The notes under the pieces are model-generated. The model saw only the letters and a program-made list of their open reading frames with translations, made no database searches and was not told the DNA's origin. Of a stretch of 48,667 bases of DNA, positions 32,317-39,308 are shown piece by piece. The translations under genes and the position numbers were made by a program. Each line of letters begins with the position of its first letter. The stretch's first letter is position 1. Source of the DNA: a virus; the IMG/VR virus record IMGVR_UViG_3300035190_000666, positions 1 to 48,667 of that record, one strand, 5' to 3'.

Positions 32317-32805
32317 ATGCTATTGTCAATGATGCTTATTCTAGCGGTAACCTCATGTGCTCTCGAGCTCATGATTGCTTCTAAAATTCCAGCTTGGCGC
32401 AAACTAAGTGCAAAGAGTCCACTATTTAACTTACTTAATTCATTAGTAATTTCGTTTGTTATGGGTATAGCGTTCGGAGCCAATGGTCTAGTTGCCATGG
32501 GTGCCGGCGTCATATCAACAATCTTATCTGTTCCTGGTTATCAGTTCCTTCGTTGGAACCACGATACACCTACAGCTAGGACTCAAGGTGGAAACCGTAC
32601 TGTTTATTATTGGAAGAACTTCCATGTACATTGGGCCAAATGGCGCAAAGTGCTTGGTGAATTCAATCAATTAATTTATACAATCTTTAGAGTTATAACT
32701 ATTCCAGTTAGAATTCTAAATGCTGTATTCAAATTTATTCGACCTTATATTATTAAATACAACGCTTATGTGGAAGCTAAGCGTGCACGTACAGCAACAC
32801 CGTAA
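32317..32805 (+). CDS. membrane protein (162 aa)
   Basis: MLLSMMLILAVTSCALELM and LVISFVMGIAFGANGLVAM are two or three N-terminal transmembrane segments; the C-terminal ~90 residues are basic and aromatic (YYWKNFHVHWAKWRKVLGE). GGGG lies 9 bases before the ATG. Precedes the 833-aa gene by 44 bases on the same strand. Unknown. Confidence 0.65.
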   Translation: MLLSMMLILAVTSCALELMIASKIPAWRKLSAKSPLFNLLNSLVISFVMGIAFGANGLVAMGAGVISTILSVPGYQFLRWNHDTPTARTQGGNRTVYYWKNFHVHWAKWRKVLGEFNQLIYTIFRVITIPVRILNAVFKFIRPYIIKYNAYVEAKRARTATP

Positions 32806-32849
32806 TAACAATTGTAAACAATATCAATCGGAAAGATCAGGAGGGGCGC

Positions 32850-35351
32850 ATGCCAATCACACCAAAAATGCGGGCTGTTGGATATTCCAATGGCCCGCTT
32901 CGTAGCGTTAATAACTATCAGTATGGGTTCTATGAGATTGGTGCTATGCGCCAAGCTCTTACCCATTCTGGAGAAGATTACTTTCGTGTCGGGGCTCTTC
33001 CACTGCCCAAGAACGAATTCGAATTTAATCAAATTCAAGCTATCATCAATCACCCAAGCATTCAATATGCTTTGGTGGATAAGACTAAGATTGTAATCAC
33101 TCAGGTTGGCAACAACACTGAGTGGTTATCTATCTTTACAGATATGGGCTTTAAGGTTAAAGGTGGCGGTAAAACTGCTAAGCGGTTGAAAGCGTTCCAC
33201 CGACCTACTCTTATCAATGCAGTCTTTGCACTTGGTGAAATCTTTGTCCAATATGCTGACGCTGACGAGTTTAGTCGTTATGCGTTTGAAGGCCAAGAGT
33301 TCACTGAGGAAGAAGTAGACAGACTTCTTGATGGTGGGTTTGTAATTCATCCTCGGCTGATTAAAGCCGGCGTAGACAACTTACCTGCATTTGAAGCTGG
33401 ATCAACTAATGATCCTAACGAGTATTATTACAATCCTCGTATGCGTCAAAATGCTATCAAAGACTTGCTTAATACTAAAGCTTTCAATGGTCGTATCATC
33501 GGCCCTGATGGCTTTCTTAAAGGCAATTGCTTTGTTTCGGATAAACTTCCTGAAGGGGTTGACGTGCTTTCTTGGCACGGCAATCTTAAATCAGAAATTG
33601 TTTATGACGAAGGTTGGATGTTCCAAGCAGAACCACAAAATGCTAAATCTCGTGTTCACACAGATGATCAAACTATGATCAATCTTCCACAGCTTTTTAC
33701 TAAAAGCGAAATGGAATATTGGCTTTCCGAAGAGTACGAAAAGATGTTTCAAGAAGCGCTCAATGGCAAGCTATTGAGCAATTGGAAGAACATCTATCAG
33801 CGTACTTGGAAGGATAAGGTTGATCCTGAGGACGAGGAAGCCCAAGCCCGCATGCAATATGTGGGTTATCGTTGGGTTGCTATGGGAATGAAGGTAACTG
33901 AATCCCCGTGGATGTTTGAGACGCTGGCTACTAGTCATGCTAAGCCGTTGAAATCTAAAATTCCTATACCTTGTGCTGTTTATGAACAGATCATCTCAGA
34001 GTCTTTGGCTCGGATGGCTGGTTATGAAATTGAAGTTGAACAAGGAACTATTCAACGCCTAAGTGAACTCGAAGTTCACGTAGTAAACGATCTAGACTGG
34101 ATTGAGATGTATGCATCTCATGGTGGCTGTGATCAAGACGACTTCTTTAAACTCTTTTATCGTGAGTTTGAAGGCGGAGATCTTGACGGTCACAAGTCTG
34201 TAATCGTTGCCCGTTCACCAAACGGAATTGGTGAGTATTCAATCTTTGAATATGTAGAAGGAGCCTGGCATCCGCATTGGCTTACTTCTACAGGTGAGAA
34301 GATTACATTTCCTAAAGTATCTGGGCGTGGTTGGGTACAGCGTTTGTCTGAAGCTTTGGCTGAAGAACAAGTTAGCTACATTGGTTTGCCTAGTCAAATC
34401 AATCCCCCGCCTAAGCGTACTGGCGAAGTGTATACTCGTGAGGATGTCTTAACTGACATCCGTACATCTATGGCTACTGGCAGCGTTGGTCGTTTCGTCA
34501 ACGCTTCTATGTTACATTCATCTGTCTTTGGCACTCATCGAGAACAGCAACTTTGCAGTCTCGAGGATGCTATTGACGGATTTATTCAAACTGCTATAGC
34601 CGATGATCGTGACTGTATTGACGAAGACGCAACTACTATGGTGCGTCAAGTTATTCAGTCTGGTCTTCCCGTGGATCGTGCTCTTTGGGATAGCCGTCGT
34701 TTCGATGGTTATCTTAAGAAGGGCGAATGGGTTGAGAAATACGAAGGCGTTATTACTCAGCTCAATGATCTATGCAAGAGCTATTATCTTGCGTATGCTA
34801 AGCGTGTACACACTTGGGCTCAAGAGAATGCTCGTCCATCTGAATTTATAGATAAGATTGGTTATCGTATGAGCTTTCATGCGTTGCCAGTCTTGCGTAA
34901 ATTCCGTATGGAAATCTACAATGTCAATAGCCAGATGACCTCTGAACACGGAGGACATGTGGATCGTTCAGGTTGGGATAACCTGTATCAAACTATTGTC
35001 GATAAGATTAATTCTTATGAGTGTGAAAGTGATCGTCATGATCTTGTTCTTGGTTTGTATTCTGCTTCTTTGAAGCATAAGACTTCCAGTGGCAAGATTA
35101 CTGACCAGCTTGTTATGAACCGATTAGTCTTTCCATATTTGGAGCGTGCGCTTCAATTCTATGGTATTGCTACTCGTATAACTGCTAGTCATAATGATGA
35201 CGGAACTATCACTATCAATCAAGTTCGCACTCAACAGTGGGAAGTTATTGACGATGCTGGAACACATCATAGCTTTGATGATCCTTTGGATTATCAGCGT
35301 TATTGTGGAAAGCTTAGTCCAATAACATTTAGCTCAGCTAAAGCAAGTTAA
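32850..35351 (+). CDS. large protein of unknown function (833 aa), possible nucleic-acid enzyme
   Basis: MPITPKMRAVGYSNGPLRS with AGGAGGGGCGC upstream. Not recognised with confidence. An acidic cluster SHGGCDQDDFFKLF followed by VIVARSPNGIGEYSIFEY is loosely like the Asp-rich loop of double-psi-barrel RNA polymerases (YonO/QDE-1 type), but the order of motifs differs and only one Asp cluster is seen. The protein is soluble and rich in Trp/Tyr. It is single-gene, ends with a strong terminator and contains CGG followed by A at 34,011, read in frame as Arg. Its size and isolation suggest a replication or transcription enzyme. Confidence 0.6.
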   Translation: MPITPKMRAVGYSNGPLRSVNNYQYGFYEIGAMRQALTHSGEDYFRVGALPLPKNEFEFNQIQAIINHPSIQYALVDKTKIVITQVGNNTEWLSIFTDMGFKVKGGGKTAKRLKAFHRPTLINAVFALGEIFVQYADADEFSRYAFEGQEFTEEEVDRLLDGGFVIHPRLIKAGVDNLPAFEAGSTNDPNEYYYNPRMRQNAIKDLLNTKAFNGRIIGPDGFLKGNCFVSDKLPEGVDVLSWHGNLKSEIVYDEGWMFQAEPQNAKSRVHTDDQTMINLPQLFTKSEMEYWLSEEYEKMFQEALNGKLLSNWKNIYQRTWKDKVDPEDEEAQARMQYVGYRWVAMGMKVTESPWMFETLATSHAKPLKSKIPIPCAVYEQIISESLARMAGYEIEVEQGTIQRLSELEVHVVNDLDWIEMYASHGGCDQDDFFKLFYREFEGGDLDGHKSVIVARSPNGIGEYSIFEYVEGAWHPHWLTSTGEKITFPKVSGRGWVQRLSEALAEEQVSYIGLPSQINPPPKRTGEVYTREDVLTDIRTSMATGSVGRFVNASMLHSSVFGTHREQQLCSLEDAIDGFIQTAIADDRDCIDEDATTMVRQVIQSGLPVDRALWDSRRFDGYLKKGEWVEKYEGVITQLNDLCKSYYLAYAKRVHTWAQENARPSEFIDKIGYRMSFHALPVLRKFRMEIYNVNSQMTSEHGGHVDRSGWDNLYQTIVDKINSYECESDRHDLVLGLYSASLKHKTSSGKITDQLVMNRLVFPYLERALQFYGIATRITASHNDDGTITINQVRTQQWEVIDDAGTHHSFDDPLDYQRYCGKLSPITFSSAKAS

Positions 35352-35355
35352 CCTT

Positions 35356-35403
35356 ATGGGGGTCTGGTGTCACTTCGGTGATACTGGGCCCCCATATTTT
35401 TTT
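35356..35403 (+). terminator. strong intrinsic terminator
   Basis: TATGGGGG/CCCCCATA stem with an inner TGTCAC TTCG GTGATA hairpin, then about 10 T. Confidence 0.85.
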
Positions 35404-35631
35404 TTGTTACTTTAAATATAAAGTATATGATGGAATCGTTTGCCTTAGGGACTGAAGCAGAAAACATTCAGTGAACAGTGTAAGGAGATTACGAACGAGC
35501 GTCCTGCTGAACGTTTAAAATTACTATCGTATGACTTTGATCAGACATATTTAGGCTGTGCATAAAAAGCATAGTCTTTGCTGGTATTTAATTTTATACT
35601 TTATATTTACTTAAACCTTACAAAAATAAAT
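35404..35631 (+). other. gene-free stretch before the parS-like site
   Basis: No ORF with an RBS. It contains imperfect stem candidates (GCTGTGC..GCATAGTC near 35,552-35,575), possibly an RNA. The region leads into the palindrome at 35,632. Confidence 0.3.
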
Positions 35632-35649
35632 ATGTTCCACGTGGAACAT
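35632..35649. promoter_or_regulatory. parS-like 18-bp palindrome
   Basis: ATGTTCCACGTGGAACAT is a perfect palindrome. Its core differs from the bacterial chromosomal ParB consensus TGTTTCACGTGAAACA only by the symmetric T-to-C change also seen in natural parS variants. It lies in a 500-base non-coding region. No ParB gene is seen in the window. Confidence 0.6.
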
Positions 35650-35712
35650 TTGACTTACCCAATTTTAGCTAGTACAATTAAAACACATATAAAATATCAG
35701 TATCATCAATAG

Positions 35713-35866
35713 CTTGATGGTTTTGATGTCTCTAGGGTAATTAAAAAGTGAGCCATATAGTCCCTCCAGAAGCTCATTAAATGTCATTGGTTTACCCCCC
35801 GAATGACATTGGCGCTTTTCCGATTAGCGCTTTAATTTTTACTCTAGGGACTTCAAAGCCATCAAG
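35713..35866 (+). ncRNA. multi-branched structured RNA candidate
   Basis: A long outer stem pairs CTTGATGGTTTTGA.GTC with the 3' end (GAC.TCAAAGCCATCAAG). Inside are three hairpins: GAGC/GCTC, AATGTCATT/AATGACATT, and GCGCT/AGCGC. A run of T follows. No ORF overlaps. The following gene starts 28 bases later, so it may be a free RNA or a leader. Confidence 0.55.
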
Positions 35867-35893
35867 TTTTTTCTTTATATTAAAGGAACTTAA

Positions 35894-36205
35894 ATGGATT
35901 CTCCACTCGAACCTTCTAAATTTAATTTTAATACAGAAGAAGGTAGGACTAAATTCTACATGACAGCTCAAGCTGAATTTTATCAAGCTATTTCAAACTT
36001 AGAAAGTAGTATGGCTGAAGTCGGTACTATAATTCATTCAGTTGACTTTCAACTTTCACCTGAAGAACAACTCAAGAGTCTTGACAATGTTCTCCACAAG
36101 TATATTTTATCTTGGCAAACTTTGCATTTGTACTATCAAGAAATTCTTAAAATTAAAAATATAGAATTTCCAAGGTATTACCAAGATGATCTATATTCAA
36201 AATAA
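35894..36205 (+). CDS. hypothetical helical protein (103 aa)
   Basis: MDSPLEPSKFNFNTEEGRT with AAAGGAACTTAA upstream. Mostly helix (SNLESSMAEVGTIIHSVDF) and an aromatic C-terminal helix. Unknown. Confidence 0.62.
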   Translation: MDSPLEPSKFNFNTEEGRTKFYMTAQAEFYQAISNLESSMAEVGTIIHSVDFQLSPEEQLKSLDNVLHKYILSWQTLHLYYQEILKIKNIEFPRYYQDDLYSK

Positions 36206-36405
36206 TCTCATGCAAAAATGTTAGATGCCCAAATTTATATACCTTTTAGAAAAAAATGTCTATATTGTATATATGATTTGTAATGGGTATGTTATAATAA
36301 TTAACGATTTAAGTCGAAAGTTATCATAATAGCCTTTCTATTTATATCACTTTATATATGTTAATTAACCAACACCAATGCCAATACGGCAAGGAGAAAC
36401 ATACA

Positions 36406-36630
36406 ATGAGAACCCCAAGCAAGTCATTGTTAATAGACAAGTACATTGACGATAGAATCGGTCAAGAATTTAAACCGATGGATATTGCCAATTTACTAAA
36501 CTGCACAGTACAAACTGTGTACCTATATATCCGTAAAAATCCATCACGTTTCACAACTGTGAGTCGTGGTCTTTTTAAAATTAATGCAGCTGAAAAGCAG
36601 CTGTTTTTAAATTCAGATAGTACTATCTAA
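36406..36630 (+). CDS. helix-turn-helix DNA-binding protein (74 aa)
   Basis: CAAGGAGAAACATACA precedes this ATG; an earlier in-frame ATG lacks an RBS. MDIANLLNCTVQTVYLYIRK is a helix-turn-helix with a winged-helix-like end (FTTVSRGLFKINA). Probably a phage regulator. It sits between structured RNA candidates at 35,713 and 36,631 and next to the parS-like site. Confidence 0.68.
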   Translation: MRTPSKSLLIDKYIDDRIGQEFKPMDIANLLNCTVQTVYLYIRKNPSRFTTVSRGLFKINAAEKQLFLNSDSTI

Positions 36631-36753
36631 TAACGGTTTGAACTTAACGACTCCATGATTCTAACTTGCCTTGTTATAGGCAAGCTAACTACATAGTAAA
36701 TTTTACTTTGTTGTTTTAGGATTGTGGAGTCTTTTGTTTAAGTTTAGCCGTTA
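36631..36753 (+). ncRNA. multi-branched structured RNA candidate
   Basis: Ends pair TAACGG/CCGTTA, ACTTAA/TTAAGT and GACTCCA/TGGAGTC. Two internal hairpins: CTTGCC TTGTTATA GGCAAG, and TAGTAAA/TTTACTTTG. This is a three-way-junction layout. No ORF overlaps it. Confidence 0.6.
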
Positions 36754-36800
36754 ATCAGGAGGACTATAACTGAATACAATAGTATGCATCTCAAATATGC

Positions 36801-36995
36801 TATACTTATTACATGCCCGTTTGACAGCGGGCAGGGAATAATCCCTAACATAACAGTTATACTGTGAAGTCGGAGATGGCTAACCTGCCACTGTGAAGGA
36901 CATATCGTAATTGTCTAGCACAATCTTCGGTTGAACACCCAAGTTATACTAATGCGAAATGAAATTGTTTCGCAAACCAAAACGAAAGTGAACAA
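36801..36995 (+). ncRNA. structured leader upstream of the lysozyme-like gene
   Basis: A -10-like TATACT (36,799-36,804) precedes a chain of stems: TGCCCG/CGGGCA, AGGGA/TCCCT, ACAGT/ACTGT and CTTCGG-capped CAA/TTG. About 170 nt with no ORF, ending near the next ATG. A riboswitch is possible (actinobacterial cell-wall hydrolase genes often carry c-di-AMP-type leaders), but I cannot match a known consensus. Confidence 0.5.
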
Positions 36996-37001
36996 ACGAA
37001 A

Positions 37002-37604
37002 ATGAATATAATTAAAACAAAAAGAAATAAAATACTTTCCTATATTATAGGAATTTACTTAGTGCTTGGATTAACAGGCCGAGTAGTCTTGGCTGAATCA
37101 GCTGATTCTACCCTGCCAATGACCATCGAGCAAATAGCTCTTACTGGTGATCGCATGACTAAGTTAGCTACAACTTTGCCAACTCAAACAGTTGAATGGA
37201 AACATGGTGATATATCATGGCTTCCAGAATTAGCTGGTGCAGTTGGTTGGCCAAAGCATACCTGGAAGAAACTAGGACAAATCATCCTACGTGAATCAGG
37301 CGGATGCCCAAACCGTATTGGTAGTTCTATTGTAGATAAAAACTGCAATATTACTGGCTATACAAAAGCAACAAACAAATCCGATTCAGGATTATTACAA
37401 ATCAATGGAGTTAACTATAATAGAGAGAGAAATAAAAATGCTCTCGTTTGTTTAGAGTTAAAGTTCTGTAAACAAGAACAACTTTTAGATCCTGTTAATA
37501 ATCTCAGAGCAGGCCTTTTGTTGTACCAGAAAGCTGGTTGGGATCCTTGGGACCCATGTGCATGGGGACCAGAATTTGCACATAGGTGCAAAGCATCTGA
37601 TTAA
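37002..37604 (+). CDS. secreted lysozyme/transglycosylase-like protein (200 aa)
   Basis: A signal-like N-terminus (ILSYIIGIYLVLGLTGRVVL, then AESA), and a domain with IILRESGGCPNRIG, SDSGLLQINGVNY and LRAGLLLYQKAGWDPWDPCAW. The Glu in RESGG, the S-G-L-L-Q-I motif and the W-D-P-W end match lysozyme-like/SLT transglycosylase and Rpf-type folds that cleave peptidoglycan. Likely an endolysin-like or virion exit/entry wall hydrolase. Cys pairs suit a secreted protein. It follows a structured leader. Confidence 0.78.
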   Translation: MNIIKTKRNKILSYIIGIYLVLGLTGRVVLAESADSTLPMTIEQIALTGDRMTKLATTLPTQTVEWKHGDISWLPELAGAVGWPKHTWKKLGQIILRESGGCPNRIGSSIVDKNCNITGYTKATNKSDSGLLQINGVNYNRERNKNALVCLELKFCKQEQLLDPVNNLRAGLLLYQKAGWDPWDPCAWGPEFAHRCKASD

Positions 37605-37612
37605 TTAAGTTT

Positions 37613-37680
37613 GGGTAGTAGACAGTAACTAGGGTTTTTCGTCATAAATCAATCCAGTTAAAATAACCTGTCTACTACCC
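37613..37680 (+). ncRNA. hairpin with perfect 13-bp outer stem
   Basis: GGGTAGTAGACAG pairs with CTGTCTACTACCC over a 42-base loop. It may end the lysozyme transcript or be a small RNA. It lies directly upstream of the IS110-like gene. Confidence 0.55.
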
Positions 37681-37701
37681 ATTTTAATATTTACTTTTAT
37701 T

Positions 37702-37712
37702 TTCATACAAAG
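37702..37712 (+). repeat. TTCATACAAAG element, copy 2
   Basis: Identical to 32,283-32,293; 35 bases before the ATG of the IS110-like gene. Confidence 0.55.
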
Positions 37713-37747
37713 TAAGTGCATCATACCTACTAATAGAAACTACCTTT

Positions 37748-38497
37748 ATGACTACCACTGATAGACTTATTTCTATCCCTCTAACCAAAAATAAAGAAAC
37801 AGCTTCAACCTTATCTAAAGTTTACTGGGAGATTCGCAATCAACGGAACGAATTAACTAACTTAGTTGATCAAGATGAAACCTTGATGTATTTTCAAGAT
37901 CTTATTCTGGAACTAGAATCCCAAATGGATACTTCTTTAGAATCTTTTTGCCGTTCTTCAATGACTGGCAAATGGGCAATTTCCAATCTTGGAGTTGGCC
38001 CAATTACAGCTACTCGTTTACTTAGTTATATTGATATAATTAAATCTCGTACTCCAGAGCATCTATGGAGCTATGCTGGTTTGGTTCCCAACCAACCAAG
38101 TAAACAAAAGTATACATATAATAATAACTTAAAAGAAGTTTGTATTGATTTAGGTAAAAACTTTGTTAAATACTCTGCTAAAGACAGTTGTTTTTATGGT
38201 AAGTTGTATCTAGAAGAACGCAAGCGTCGAATTGAACTTAATGAGCAAGGCGAATATTCAGACCTTGCTAAAGATACTTTAAACTCTGCTAGCTCAAAAG
38301 ATAAAGCTATTCAAAGAGATAAAGATATTTATCTATCTGGAAAACTTCCACAAGAAAGGATCGATGCTCAAGCTCAACGGTATGCTGTTAAAATCTTTTT
38401 AGCTCATTGGCATGCTGTTGCACACTATGAAGCATTTGGTATCGAGTATGAAACTCATCATAAGAATATTATACCGGTTTACAATTCGCCATTCTAG
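37748..38497 (+). CDS. IS110-family transposase C-terminal-domain-like protein (249 aa)
   Basis: Residues ~70-115 carry SNLGVGPITATRLLSYID and HLWSYAGLVPNQPSK, the helix-hairpin-helix-like Transposase_20 signature of IS110/IS116 enzymes. The N-terminal DEDD RuvC-like catalytic domain of IS110 transposases is missing, so this is probably not an active transposase. The rest is helical and Lys-rich. No element ends are seen. A domesticated nucleic-acid-binding protein is likely. It contains CGG followed by A at 37,844, read in frame as Arg. Structured RNA candidates flank it. Confidence 0.72.
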   Translation: MTTTDRLISIPLTKNKETASTLSKVYWEIRNQRNELTNLVDQDETLMYFQDLILELESQMDTSLESFCRSSMTGKWAISNLGVGPITATRLLSYIDIIKSRTPEHLWSYAGLVPNQPSKQKYTYNNNLKEVCIDLGKNFVKYSAKDSCFYGKLYLEERKRRIELNEQGEYSDLAKDTLNSASSKDKAIQRDKDIYLSGKLPQERIDAQAQRYAVKIFLAHWHAVAHYEAFGIEYETHHKNIIPVYNSPF

Positions 38498-38514
38498 TTA
38501 CATAAAAAACCACA

Positions 38515-38522
38515 TATAAATA
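38515..38522 (+). promoter_or_regulatory. TATAAATA promoter
   Basis: Exact core 24 bases before the next ATG. Confidence 0.6.
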
Positions 38523-38546
38523 ACCGTTATACAATTGGAGTTTACC

Positions 38547-38888
38547 ATGTCTATCAATATCAGTGATGAAACTAGAGTTCAACAGAATCCAGAGCGCTTT
38601 GCTATTAAAGAGCCAAGCAAGGTTGTAACCTTTATTAAAGGTGAGCCACCAACAGGCGTAGGCCGTGGTAAGCGCAATCCTATAATTACCAATATCTACA
38701 ATGCTCTTACGCTTCGCCGTAACGAATGGGCACATGTTGATATCCAGATCACTAACGCAAAGCAGAAAGCAGCTATTATAGCTTCACTATATGCTCGTGC
38801 TCGTAAAGATAATCTTTACATTAGTTCACGCTCAATGTTCAATGATCGCTCAAAGACATTTGAACTTTGGGTAATGCTTTCCGCTTAG
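38547..38888 (+). CDS. hypothetical protein (113 aa)
   Basis: MSINISDETRVQQNPERFA with TTGGAGTTTACC upstream. A charged N-half and a compact C-half (AHVDIQITNAKQKAAIIAS; LYISSRSMFNDRSKTFELW). Base composition is GC-richer, like the cassette genes, and it has its own TATAAATA promoter. Unknown. The stop lies in the hairpin CCGCTTA..TAAGCGG (38,881-38,909). Confidence 0.66.
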   Translation: MSINISDETRVQQNPERFAIKEPSKVVTFIKGEPPTGVGRGKRNPIITNIYNALTLRRNEWAHVDIQITNAKQKAAIIASLYARARKDNLYISSRSMFNDRSKTFELWVMLSA

Positions 38889-38912
38889 TAGACTCTATCT
38901 CTTAAGCGGGAT

Positions 38913-39018
38913 AAGTGCCGTACGTTTATTAAGGATTTAACGAGCTCCATAACTTTCCCCAGACTGTTATGTCGAGTTCGCCCCTTTCGACCTTAGTAGA
39001 TGTACGGCACTACTTTTT
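38913..39018 (+). ncRNA. structured RNA candidate with terminator-like end
   Basis: AAGTGCCGTAC pairs with GTACGGCACT and is followed by a run of T. Inside, ATAAC/GTTAT closes a C-rich loop. About 100 nt, no ORF. One of several such elements in 35.7-39 kb. Confidence 0.58.
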
Positions 39019-39021
39019 TAT

Positions 39022-39032
39022 TTCATACAAAG
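39022..39032 (+). repeat. TTCATACAAAG element, copy 3
   Basis: Identical to copies 1 and 2; 21 bases before the ATG at 39,054. Confidence 0.55.
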
Positions 39033-39053
39033 TTTAAAATAATGAGGTATACT

Positions 39054-39308
39054 ATGCCAGCTTATGATTATCGAGAAAATCCTGATGATCTTAATTTTAA
39101 AGATGTAGATTTTTATCGTAATAGCTGCATTCATTGTAATGAAGAAAATGTAATCATAATTAATATAAATGATTTAACATTTTGGCAAAGCGGAGAGTTT
39201 ATACAAGACGCTTTTCCATACTTAAGTAGAGATCAAAGAGAGTTAGTTAAGACTGGCATTCATCCTGAATGTTGGGAAAAAATATTTGAAAGTAGCGATG
39301 AAGAATAA
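39054..39308 (+). CDS. hypothetical Cys/His protein (84 aa)
   Basis: The start MPAYDYRENPDDLNF has GAGGT upstream. CIHCNEENV and later HPECWEKIF could bind Zn (C-x-x-C...H-x-x-C). Acidic end. It overlaps the start of the subtilase gene by 11 bases, so expression is probably coupled. Confidence 0.62.
   Translation: MPAYDYRENPDDLNFKDVDFYRNSCIHCNEENVIIININDLTFWQSGEFIQDAFPYLSRDQRELVKTGIHPECWEKIFESSDEE

Noticed and set aside
37748-38497. Active insertion sequence
   Set aside because: No catalytic N-terminal domain, no element ends and no target duplication are visible.
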